A stretch of DNA of 40,342 nt from Flavobacterium sp. HTF. Lineage in GTDB: Bacteria; Bacteroidota; Bacteroidia; Flavobacteriales; Flavobacteriaceae. A program made the translations under genes and the position numbers. Below, in pieces: positions 1 to 7,486 of the stretch; the stretch's first letter is position 1, and each line of letters begins with the position of its first letter. Location: positions 1-40,342 of the forward strand of contig NZ_QETH01000039.1 of NCBI RefSeq assembly GCF_003105115.1, in the 5' to 3' direction. The notes below the pieces were generated by a model, which had not been told where the DNA came from, ran no database searches, and was given only the letters and a program-made list of their open reading frames with translations.

Positions 1-134
1 ATCTTCTTAAAAAGTTGCGAATTTTTGTTTATTAGTTTTTTAATGACTAAAAGCTTTTTCCTACTAAATAAAATATTCAATTTGTTAAAAAACAAAATAA
101 TATCCTTATAATCATCTAAATTACAAATAAAAAC

Positions 135-1652
135 ATGAGCAGGAAAGAAAATTTCATCCAGGATATAAACAATGGTTATTTATCTAAGGGTGACAGTATT
201 ATTTTAGGAGGTGCAATTCTGGATGGTGAGCCACTTGCAGAGGCACATGTCAAAGTACCTTTAAAAACTTTGAACAGACACGGATTAATCGCCGGTGCAA
301 CAGGTACCGGAAAGACCAAGACAATCCAGGTTTTTTCAGAACAATTGTCAAACGCAGGAATCCCTGTTCTGATGATGGATATAAAAGGTGATTTTAGTGG
401 AATTGCAAAAGAAGGAAAAGAAGAAGGTTTTATTACAGAACGACATGCTAAAATTAATATACCTTATAATGTATCTGCTTTTCCTGTGGAGCTCATGTCA
501 TTGTCAAAACAAAACGGAGTTCGCCTGCGTGCTACGGTTTCAGAATTTGGACCTGTATTATTTTCAAGAATTCTGGACCTAAATGATACTCAGGCAGGTG
601 TTGTGTCTGTTATCTTCAAATATTGTGATGATAATAATATGCCCTTGCTTGATTTGAAAGACATTAAAAAAGTCATTAATTATATTACCGAAGAAGGCAA
701 GGACGAAATAACCGCAGACTATGGTAAGATCTCTACTGCAACTACCGGAACAATTCTGAGAAAAATAATTGAATTAGAACAACAGGGCGGTGATTTGTTT
801 TTTGGTGAATTATCTTTTGAAATTGATGATCTGATGCGTATTGATGAGAATGGAAAAGGGTATATTAATATTATACGTCTGACGGATATTCAGGACAAGC
901 CAAAATTATTCTCCACTTTTATGCTGAGTCTATTGGCAGAAATTTATCAGCAAATGCCTGAAAAAGGGGACGCAGAACAACCGGAACTGGTGATTTTTAT
1001 TGATGAAGCCCATTTAATATTTAATGAAGCAAGCAAAGTCCTTTTAGAGCAAATCGAAACTATCGTAAAACTAATTCGTTCAAAAGGTGTCGGAGTTTAT
1101 TTTGTCACTCAAAATCCAATGGATGTTCCGAGTGGTGTTTTAGCCCAGTTAGGTTTAAAGATTCAGCATGCTTTAAGAGCTTTTACTGCTAATGACAGAC
1201 AGGCCATTAAAAAAACTGCTGATAATTACCCTACTTCTGCTTATTATAAAACTGATGAACTGCTTACCAGTTTAGGAATTGGAGAAGCCTTAGTAACAGC
1301 GCTTAATGAAAAAGGAGTTCCTACACCTCTTGTTGCTACCATGATGCGGGCACCCATGAGCAGAATGGATATTTTATCTTCTGAGGAAATTGAATCGATT
1401 AATAGTAAATCAAAACTGGTAAAAAAATACAGTGAGGAGATTGATCGCGAAAGTGCTTATGAAATTTTAACCAAAAAGATCGAAGAAGCAACACAAGCTG
1501 CTGCTGAGCAAGAAGAACAAGCACCAACAAGATCTTCAAAAGCAGAACCCAGCACGGCAAGTGTTGTGGGGAAATCTGTTTTGAAAGTTGTAACGAGTGC
1601 TACTTTTATAAGAGGTGTTTTTGGGGTACTAACCAAAATCTTCAAAAAATAA
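135..1652 (+). CDS. HerA/YjgR-type (DUF853-like) ATPase
   Basis: 505 residues. A Walker A motif GATGTGKT lies at residues 54-61, and a Walker B segment ending in FIDEAH lies near residues 285-295, followed by a conserved QNPMDVP stretch. This is the arrangement of the YjgR/DUF853 branch of HerA-FtsK P-loop ATPases. The C-terminus has an Ala/Glu-rich linker (about residues 450-480) and a short basic hydrophobic tail, where some relatives carry longer linkers. No signal peptide is visible, so it should be cytoplasmic. The family is an ATP-dependent DNA translocase/helicase by homology, but its physiological role is poorly known. It stands alone, convergent with kmo. The ATG at 135 follows an A-rich leader. 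I saw no convincing promoter in bases 1-134. Confidence 0.85.
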   Translation: MSRKENFIQDINNGYLSKGDSIILGGAILDGEPLAEAHVKVPLKTLNRHGLIAGATGTGKTKTIQVFSEQLSNAGIPVLMMDIKGDFSGIAKEGKEEGFITERHAKINIPYNVSAFPVELMSLSKQNGVRLRATVSEFGPVLFSRILDLNDTQAGVVSVIFKYCDDNNMPLLDLKDIKKVINYITEEGKDEITADYGKISTATTGTILRKIIELEQQGGDLFFGELSFEIDDLMRIDENGKGYINIIRLTDIQDKPKLFSTFMLSLLAEIYQQMPEKGDAEQPELVIFIDEAHLIFNEASKVLLEQIETIVKLIRSKGVGVYFVTQNPMDVPSGVLAQLGLKIQHALRAFTANDRQAIKKTADNYPTSAYYKTDELLTSLGIGEALVTALNEKGVPTPLVATMMRAPMSRMDILSSEEIESINSKSKLVKKYSEEIDRESAYEILTKKIEEATQAAAEQEEQAPTRSSKAEPSTASVVGKSVLKVVTSATFIRGVFGVLTKIFKK

Positions 1653-1658
1653 AAAATC

Positions 1659-1730
1659 ACCATATAAGTTATATAAGCTCATTTAATCTAATAGGTAAAG
1701 TTTTGCCTGAACTTATATAACTTATATGGT
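1659..1730. repeat. Palindromic element with 19-bp perfect arms between convergent genes
   Basis: Arms at 1659-1677 and 1712-1730 are exact reverse complements (19 of 19) around a 34-nt centre. The centre holds a weaker hairpin (AGGTAA near 1693 with TTGCCT near 1703). It fills the gap between the stop codons of the ATPase and kmo. There is no clear U-tract, so it is either a non-canonical bidirectional terminator or a small palindromic repeat. A 20-nt relative of the right arm with one mismatch sits at 28211-28230. Confidence 0.7.
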
Positions 1731-1735
1731 AAATA

Positions 1736-3079
1736 TTATTCGTTTTGCAACAACTGCAAAATCTTATTATCGATTTCAGGAGTGTTCCAGATATTTTCAA
1801 TATTATCGATTCTTAAGATTTCTTCCATAATGCCGTTTTGAAAATCTCCTATTGCCAATGCTTCTGCATAAGGGCGATCGCTAAAAGTCACACGACTGTA
1901 TAATGGAATCCATTTATCCGGATATTTATCTGAAAATGCCTTTTCGATTTTCTTTTGAAGCAGGAATTTCTCATCAGCGGTTTTTGTACTCATTTCCATG
2001 AAATTTCTATAGGAAAGTTCTGCAATGGCATCAGCATTTGGTTTACGTGAAATCTGATATTCTGAGAAAATTTTCTTCCAGTCGTCTCCATATTTTTCAA
2101 TCATTTCATTCAAAACCGTAATATCTTCAAAACCGGCATTCATTCCTTGTCCGTAAAAAGGAACAATCGCATGACAGGCATCTCCGATCAAAGCAATTTT
2201 ATCTTCGTATGTCCACGGAAAACATTTCATTGTAACCAGAGTACTGGTTGGATTCTTAAAGAAATCATTTGCCAGTTCCGGAATTACTTCAATAGAATCC
2301 GGGAAGTTTTTCTCAAAGAAATTCTCTACCATTTTGCGATCTGTCAATGACGCAAAAGAGTTTTCTCCTTCAAAAGGCATAAATAAGGTACAGGTAAAAC
2401 TTCCGTCAAGATTAGGAAGTGCAATTAACATGTATTCGCCACGCGGCCAAATATGAAAAGAGTTTTTATCTAATTTGTGTGATGCATCCGAATTTGCCGG
2501 AATATTCAGTTCCTTATAACCCATATTCAAAAATTCCTGAGAATAATTAAACATACTCTGACGCTGCATTCTGTGTCTGATTCTCGAAAAAGCACCATCG
2601 GCACCAAAAACCATATCAAATTTTTTCTCTTCCCACTCCCCTCTTTCGGTTTCGCCAATATGAAGTGTAGCATCACTTAGCGTAACATCCCAGATTTTTT
2701 GTTCGAAGAAAAATTCGGCTCCGGCCTGTTCGGCAAGATCAATCATTTTTCTATTCAGAGTTCCTCTTGAGATGGAATAAATCGACTCGCCCTCCTGTCC
2801 GTAATTCTGAAAATTAAGCTTATCTACCAGATGAATCGCGCGTTTGTCCATCGGAATGGCAATTTCACGCACCGAATCGCCAACACCTACACCATCGAGT
2901 GCTTTCCATCCACGATTGGACATTGCCAGGTTAATAGATCGGCCTGAGAAATTTATTTTTCTGATATCGGGACTACGATCATAAACATGAACGGTATGAC
3001 CGGCTTTTTTAAGATAAATTGCGAGCAGCGATCCTACAAGTCCGGAACCAACAACAGCAATTTTTAATGAAGTTTGCAT
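1736..3079 (-). CDS. kmo: Kynurenine 3-monooxygenase
   Basis: 447 residues from the ATG at 3079. An upstream in-frame start at 3172 would add 31 residues that do not resemble the family, and the chosen start puts the FAD dinucleotide motif GSGLVG at residues 11-16, as expected. A second FAD signature, GDACHAIVPFYGQGMNAG, lies near residues 295-315. The enzyme hydroxylates L-kynurenine to 3-hydroxykynurenine with NADPH and O2. The next enzyme, kynureninase, is encoded at 14079-15356 on the same strand, not adjacent. No tryptophan dioxygenase or 3-hydroxyanthranilate dioxygenase is in the window. The product could feed NAD synthesis or tryptophan breakdown. Confidence 0.93.
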   Translation of the reverse strand: MQTSLKIAVVGSGLVGSLLAIYLKKAGHTVHVYDRSPDIRKINFSGRSINLAMSNRGWKALDGVGVGDSVREIAIPMDKRAIHLVDKLNFQNYGQEGESIYSISRGTLNRKMIDLAEQAGAEFFFEQKIWDVTLSDATLHIGETERGEWEEKKFDMVFGADGAFSRIRHRMQRQSMFNYSQEFLNMGYKELNIPANSDASHKLDKNSFHIWPRGEYMLIALPNLDGSFTCTLFMPFEGENSFASLTDRKMVENFFEKNFPDSIEVIPELANDFFKNPTSTLVTMKCFPWTYEDKIALIGDACHAIVPFYGQGMNAGFEDITVLNEMIEKYGDDWKKIFSEYQISRKPNADAIAELSYRNFMEMSTKTADEKFLLQKKIEKAFSDKYPDKWIPLYSRVTFSDRPYAEALAIGDFQNGIMEEILRIDNIENIWNTPEIDNKILQLLQNE

Positions 3080-3234
3080 CGAGGGAAAATCTAATATATT
3101 GGGTCGTAAAAATAAGTAATAATTATAGATAAGCTTTAAAATAAGTAAATTATTTGCTACCAGGCAGCTCATTTGTCTTTTAGCAATATAACAAATTGTT
3201 ACATTGTTTGATTTATTTAAAAAAATTAAACAAT

Positions 3235-3242
3235 TAGTTTTG
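3235..3242 (+). promoter_or_regulatory. Bacteroidota -7 element ahead of the GNAT gene
   Basis: TAGTTTTG matches the TAnnTTTG consensus exactly and sits 35 nt before the ATG at 3277. A TTTG lies 24 nt upstream, longer than the usual 19-21 nt spacing, so the -33 box is uncertain. Confidence 0.5.
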
Positions 3243-3276
3243 CTATTAGTTTACATCAATAATAAAATCAATACTC

Positions 3277-3870
3277 ATGAAGAGCGAAATCCTGAAATCA
3301 GAAATTATTTTAGAAAATGAAACAGTATTATTACTTCCTTTTGAAAGTGAAAGAAATATTGAACTTAAAGAAATCATTTTTGATGATGAAATCTGGAAAT
3401 ATATGGGAATGTACATTCGAAACGATCAGGATTTTGCAAACTACATTCAAGATACTTTACAACAAAAAGCAGACGGAATTTGTTACCCCTTTCTGATTAT
3501 TGATAAGGCCACAAATAAAGTTGCGGGAAGTACACGTTATGGTTACTTAAATCACGCAAGTCAAAAATGCGAAATTGGCTGGACATGGTACGGAAAAGCT
3601 TTTCAGGGAACTGGTCTAAACAAAGCCTGTAAATTTGAATTATTAAACTTTGGGTTTAAAAAAGTTCAATTCAGAAGAATACAATTCAGTGCCGACCTTG
3701 AAAATATAAGATCGCAAAAAGCGATTGAAAAACTCGGTGCGGTAAAAGAAGGCATATTTAGAAACAATTATATTGATTCTGAAGGAAAAAGTAAAGACGA
3801 TATCTATTTCAGCATTATTCCGGAGGAATGGGAGAAAACCAAAAAGAACTATTTTCCGGAATTCATTTAA
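3277..3870 (+). CDS. GNAT-family N-acetyltransferase (RimJ/RimL-like)
   Basis: 197 residues. The fold signature is clear: an acetyl-CoA P-loop segment FQGTGLNKA near residues 108-116, then a conserved run with SADLENIRSQKAIEKLGAVKEG (about 147-168) and a C-terminal strand around DDIYFSI. This pattern belongs to the RimJ/RimL Nα-acetyltransferase-like group (Acetyltransf_3). The substrate cannot be told from sequence; options include protein N-termini, antibiotics or small amines. It is a single gene with its own candidate -7 box and a strong terminator at 3873-3901. Confidence 0.88.
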   Translation: MKSEILKSEIILENETVLLLPFESERNIELKEIIFDDEIWKYMGMYIRNDQDFANYIQDTLQQKADGICYPFLIIDKATNKVAGSTRYGYLNHASQKCEIGWTWYGKAFQGTGLNKACKFELLNFGFKKVQFRRIQFSADLENIRSQKAIEKLGAVKEGIFRNNYIDSEGKSKDDIYFSIIPEEWEKTKKNYFPEFI

Positions 3871-3872
3871 GG

Positions 3873-3901
3873 AAAAAAGCCAGCTTAAGCTGGCTCTTTT
3901 T
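3873..3901 (+). terminator. Intrinsic terminator after the GNAT gene
   Basis: The stem GCCAGC-TTAA-GCTGGC (3879-3894) is flanked by an A-run and a T-rich tract. Confidence 0.85.
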
Positions 3902-3937
3902 CAGAAAAGATAAAATTTAACTTTTATACAATTTTCT

Positions 3938-3945
3938 TACTTTTG
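3938..3945 (+). promoter_or_regulatory. Bacteroidota -7 element ahead of the NTF2-like gene
   Basis: TACTTTTG matches TAnnTTTG exactly, 32 nt before the ATG at 3977. No good -33 TTG at ordinary spacing was found. Confidence 0.5.
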
Positions 3946-3976
3946 ATTATTAATCAAATCATAAATAAATCATCAA

Positions 3977-4543
3977 ATGAAAACTATCAATCAAATTTAT
4001 TTCCGGTTAAAAATTACTTTAATTGGAATTCTGTTCTTCCAGATACAAGCTGGTTTTTCCCAGGAAGAAAAAAACTCAGAATTGTACAAAACTATTATGT
4101 CCAAAGACAGCCTGCTTTTTAATATTGGTTTTAATACCTGTGATCTTTCGCAATTTGAAAATCTGTTTAGCGACGATCTTGAATTTTATCACGACAAAGG
4201 CGGGATGTCTGACAAGATTTTGTTTATAAAAAATTTTAAAAAAGGTATATGTGGTTCAACAGGAACTTATAAATCAAGAAGATATTTAGTTCCAAACACT
4301 ACAGAAGTTTATCCATTATACAATAGAGGTGTTTTGTATGGTGCAATGCAAATGGGTATTCATCAATTTTATGAAAAATCGGTTGACGAAAATGAATCTC
4401 TTGCAAATGCAAAAGAAAATTTTGGAAGTACGGCACGATTTACTCATGTCTGGATATTAATAAATGGTGTTTGGAAATTGAGAAGAGCTTTTAGTTATGA
4501 TCATCAAACTGAAAACAGTTCTAAAACCGAAAAGAAATCTTAA
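3977..4543 (+). CDS. Secreted nuclear transport factor 2-like (DUF4440-type) protein
   Basis: 188 residues. The N-terminus has a basic start, a hydrophobic core (about residues 12-25) and a QAGFSQ-type cleavage region near 28, so export to the periplasm is likely. The mature part has the pattern of SnoaL/DUF4440 NTF2-like domains: a helical start ending in NIGFNTCDLSQFENLFSDDLEFYHDKGG, then a β-sheet finishing in FTHVWILINGVWKLRRAFSYDHQ. Such proteins are small pocket-containing folds with enzymatic or binding roles. No specific activity can be assigned. It appears monocistronic, upstream of the serine hydrolase but separated by 160 nt. Confidence 0.7.
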   Translation: MKTINQIYFRLKITLIGILFFQIQAGFSQEEKNSELYKTIMSKDSLLFNIGFNTCDLSQFENLFSDDLEFYHDKGGMSDKILFIKNFKKGICGSTGTYKSRRYLVPNTTEVYPLYNRGVLYGAMQMGIHQFYEKSVDENESLANAKENFGSTARFTHVWILINGVWKLRRAFSYDHQTENSSKTEKKS

Positions 4544-4620
4544 ACTTTATTGCATTTTATAATTATTCAGGGCAAATGACCAAAAATCGTTTGACATTTG
4601 AAACATAATATCAGAATCGT

Positions 4621-4639
4621 CGTCTAATAAAATTAGACG
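4621..4639. promoter_or_regulatory. Perfect 8-bp palindrome upstream of the serine hydrolase gene
   Basis: CGTCTAAT-AAA-ATTAGACG lies 65 nt before the ATG at 4704. No U-tract follows, so it does not look like a terminator. It may be an operator or a 5' UTR hairpin. No TAnnTTTG box was found here. Confidence 0.4.
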
Positions 4640-4703
4640 AGTTTCATTCATCATTTCAAAATCAAAAAACCGATTCATTAACCCTAACTAATTAGCAATC
4701 AAA

Positions 4704-6155
4704 ATGAAAAAACCAATCAAACTAATCGCACTCTGTGTAATTTTACTTTGTAGTATCACCACTTTTGCACAGGATAAAGCAAAACAAATCGAACAGCTTT
4801 TAAGCAAATACAATGAGTATGGGCAATTTAATGGTTCGGCGTTGGTTGCTGAAAACGGAAAAGTAATTTTTAAAAAAGGATTTGGCTCTGCGAATATGGA
4901 ATGGAATATTCCAAATGAGCCTGATACTAAATTCAGATTAGGATCTATTACCAAACAATTTACCGCATTCTTAATCGTAAAATTAGCAGAAGAAGGAAAA
5001 ATAAAACTTGACGTTCCGATAACTACTTATCTTCCGGATTATCCAAAAGCAAATGGTGATAAAATAACCATTCATAATTTACTGACTCATACATCCGGAA
5101 TTCCAAATTATACCAACGATCCCAACTTCTTTAAAGACAAAGCGCGAAATCCTTACACACCAGAGGAATTTGTAAAAACATTTGACAAATTACCGCTTGA
5201 ATTTGCTCCGGGTGAAAAATTCAGCTACAGCAATTCCGGTTATTTTTTACTAGGTTATATTATAGAAAAAATTTCGGGTAAATCATACGAACAATATTTG
5301 CAGGAAGTAATTCTTACTCCATTACAAATGACAAGTACCGGTTATGATCACAGCGATATCATTATAAAAAACCGAGCGGCAGGTTATGAAAAAGAAGGTA
5401 AAAAATTAAAAAATGCTACTTACATCGATATGAGTATTCCTTATGCCGCAGGGTCGCTATATTCAACTGTAGAAGATTTATATCTTTGGGACCAGACGCT
5501 TTATGGTACAAAATTGCTTTCAGAAAATAGTATGCAATTATTATTCAAACCGTATATAAAATCATGGGATGATTATTATGGGTACGGATGGTCAATTGAA
5601 GAAGTTGCCAATGGAGACAAAGGAAAAATAAAGGTTATTGAACATGGTGGCGGTATTCCGGGTTTTAATACCATTATCTCACGTATTCCGGCCGATAAAA
5701 ACCTTATTGTTTTATTAAACAATACCGGAGGAACTATTTTGGGCGAAATGAATGATGCGATTCGTGCCATTTTGTATAATCTCCCTTATGATCAGCCTAA
5801 AAAATCACTGGCGTTTGAATTGCTGGATGCGTTTTCCCAAAATGGTACAGCTAAAGGCATAGAGGTTTATAAGAAACTGAAAGCCGATCCAACATATCGC
5901 ATTAAAGAAGGTGACATGAACGGCGTTGGATACCAATTATTACAAACCGGAAAAACCAAAGAATCTATAGAAGTTTTCAAAATTAATGCAGAAACCTTCC
6001 CTAAATCCGGAAATGTTTATGATAGTTTGGGAGAAGCTTATTTAAAAGACGGAAATACACAATTGGCGATTGCGAATTATAAAAAATCAATTGAGCTTGA
6101 TCCTAAAGACGAAAATGGAAAAAAAATATTAGACGAAATTTCTAAGAAAAAATAA
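4704..6155 (+). CDS. Secreted class C beta-lactamase-family serine hydrolase with C-terminal TPR
   Basis: 483 residues. A signal peptide (residues 1-22, ending TTFAQ) precedes a serine beta-lactamase-like domain. Its motifs are SITK (81-84, nucleophile Ser and general-base Lys), YSNSG near 175 and HGG near 314. The C-terminal 80 residues contain a TPR-like pair (TGKTKESIEVF and GNTQLAIANYKKSIELDPKD). The family includes esterases, D-aminopeptidases and penicillin-binding relatives as well as beta-lactamases. The TPR tail and lack of a transport or peptidoglycan neighbour leave the substrate open. Resistance should not be inferred from this fold alone. Confidence 0.88.
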   Translation: MKKPIKLIALCVILLCSITTFAQDKAKQIEQLLSKYNEYGQFNGSALVAENGKVIFKKGFGSANMEWNIPNEPDTKFRLGSITKQFTAFLIVKLAEEGKIKLDVPITTYLPDYPKANGDKITIHNLLTHTSGIPNYTNDPNFFKDKARNPYTPEEFVKTFDKLPLEFAPGEKFSYSNSGYFLLGYIIEKISGKSYEQYLQEVILTPLQMTSTGYDHSDIIIKNRAAGYEKEGKKLKNATYIDMSIPYAAGSLYSTVEDLYLWDQTLYGTKLLSENSMQLLFKPYIKSWDDYYGYGWSIEEVANGDKGKIKVIEHGGGIPGFNTIISRIPADKNLIVLLNNTGGTILGEMNDAIRAILYNLPYDQPKKSLAFELLDAFSQNGTAKGIEVYKKLKADPTYRIKEGDMNGVGYQLLQTGKTKESIEVFKINAETFPKSGNVYDSLGEAYLKDGNTQLAIANYKKSIELDPKDENGKKILDEISKKK

Positions 6156-6175
6156 TCCCAAACCAACAGCTTAAT

Positions 6176-6221
6176 AAACTCCGACATTACAGATTTAGAA
6201 TTTGTTTTGTCGGAGTTTTTA
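6176..6221 (+). terminator. Intrinsic terminator after the serine hydrolase gene
   Basis: An 11-bp stem (AAACTCCGACA at 6176-6186 with its complement at 6208-6218) is followed by a T-run. Confidence 0.8.
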
Positions 6222-6273
6222 TTGAAAATCATTATTTTAGCTAAATATTTTTATGTTTTTATAACTGATTAAG

Positions 6274-6690
6274 ATGAAAGTTCATACTACAAATTACGAG
6301 AATACTTTTATTGAAGTTGCAGAAGACTGTCCTGCTGTTAGCGGCGAAATTCCGAAACAGAAAAGTGACACAAAAACTGTAGCTAATATTGAGTTTGAGA
6401 TGATCAGCCAAAATCCTTATCAATATTCTTCGGATGATGTTTTGTTTCAGGTTTATGCAGACAAAAATGATTTAACCAAATCAGAATATAATGAGGCACG
6501 GGAAAAATTCTTTTCTAAAGGCCAGGCGTGTTTAAGGGCTTCGCCTTTGACTAAGCGTTACGGCTGGGGTATTCATAATAATGAAAAAGGAAAAATTGCC
6601 CTTTTCGGCAGAGAAACTAAAGAATATCAGGAACTCTCAAAAGATAAAAACCTGAAAATCGTAAAAGCAATGCGGACTTCTAAAAAATAA
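6274..6690 (+). CDS. DUF6157-family protein
   Basis: 138 residues, no signal peptide, predicted cytoplasmic. The opening HTTNYENTFIEVAEDCP, the central IEFEMISQNPYQYSSDDVLF and the later CLRASPLTKRYGWGIHNNEKGKIAL match my recollection of the DUF6157 family. No function is known to me. Polar, ordered and well conserved-looking, it is flanked by terminators on both sides, so it is an independent transcription unit. The ATG at 6274 is preceded by a degenerate -7-like TATGTTTT. Confidence 0.7.
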   Translation: MKVHTTNYENTFIEVAEDCPAVSGEIPKQKSDTKTVANIEFEMISQNPYQYSSDDVLFQVYADKNDLTKSEYNEAREKFFSKGQACLRASPLTKRYGWGIHNNEKGKIALFGRETKEYQELSKDKNLKIVKAMRTSKK

Positions 6691-6734
6691 TCAAAAACAG
6701 ATTTATTTCGCGTAAGCGGTAATCGATATCTTAC

Positions 6735-6783
6735 GAACTCCAATAATACAATTTCAAAAGTGTATTATCGGAGTTTTTTTTGT
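6735..6783 (+). terminator. Intrinsic terminator after the DUF6157 gene
   Basis: A stem pairs AACTCCaATAATACA (6736-6750) with 6761-6775, with one internal mismatch, followed by eight or more Ts. Confidence 0.8.
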
Positions 6784-6913
6784 TTTAAAATTATTTTAAC
6801 CTAAAAATCCAAAGCAAAAAAATACTATTTTAGCCGTGCCCAAAAAACAATTTTATAATCCCGAATCAACTCTATTTACAGCAAGTAAAAGTTGTGAGCA
6901 ATTTTGAAAACCT

Positions 6914-7366
6914 ATGAAAAATTTAAAAAAGTATTTCTTTTTAGTTTTAGTATTATCTGTATTTATGCCTTCTGTTTGTACTTCACAAACTTCTGTTGCA
7001 AAAGCACCAATGCCTTCTCAACAAAATACAATTATAGTGAACAAAATTATTGAAGCGGCTAACTATAAAACTTATTTTGTTGATTATTGTTTAAGCAAAG
7101 TAAATGAAACGGCTTCAAAAGAGAATTGGAACGATCAGAAAACAATGCAAATTACAGAAACCATCAACTTTAAAAATTTTAGAGATGCGGTTTATAATAT
7201 GTTTGCTTTTTATAATGAGGTAGAATTAGAGACTTTGTTAAAAGCATACGAAAAAGACAGCGCATACCAAAGTACAAATGCCATGACAACCAATAAAGTC
7301 CTTCTTAACAATCTCGACATTTATGCCAGAGATGTTGTGCAGGGGAAATATTTAATTATCAGATAA
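6914..7366 (+). CDS. Secreted protein of unknown function
   Basis: 150 residues that I do not recognise. It has a clear signal peptide (MKNLKKYFFLVLVLSVFMPSV, cleavage likely around residue 25). The mature part is mostly helical and carries a single Cys in the DYCLSKV segment. Helical segments such as NFRDAVYNMFAFYNEVELETLLKAY resemble small helical periplasmic proteins generally, without a family match. It is a single gene, and its 3' end shares a bidirectional terminator with the penicillin acylase gene. Confidence 0.65.
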   Translation: MKNLKKYFFLVLVLSVFMPSVCTSQTSVAKAPMPSQQNTIIVNKIIEAANYKTYFVDYCLSKVNETASKENWNDQKTMQITETINFKNFRDAVYNMFAFYNEVELETLLKAYEKDSAYQSTNAMTTNKVLLNNLDIYARDVVQGKYLIIR

Positions 7367-7412
7367 AAAAAACAGGGGATAAAAGTTTAGAACTTTTATC
7401 CCCTGTTTTTTT
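7365..7412. terminator. Bidirectional terminator, about 20-bp stem
   Basis: The near-perfect stem AACAGGGGATAAAAGTT / AACTTTTATCCCCTGTT around TAG (7371-7407) is flanked by A- and T-runs. It lies between convergent genes and can work on both strands. Confidence 0.9.
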
Positions 7413-7486
7413 AGGTTCAAAGGGACAGAGGGACAAAGGTCCAGAGATTTGATGGAACTTGAAACTTTAAACTTGAAACCTGAAAC

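Noticed and set aside
4704..6155. Annotation as an antibiotic-resistance beta-lactamase
   Set aside because: The SxxK/YxN/HGG fold is shared by many esterases and peptidases; the TPR tail and context give no support for resistance.
7425..7485. Possible tandem array (CTGAAAC-like and GGGACA-like units), also near 15455-15480
   Set aside because: Only two or three imperfect units, without spacers; not CRISPR, just low-complexity intergenic sequence.
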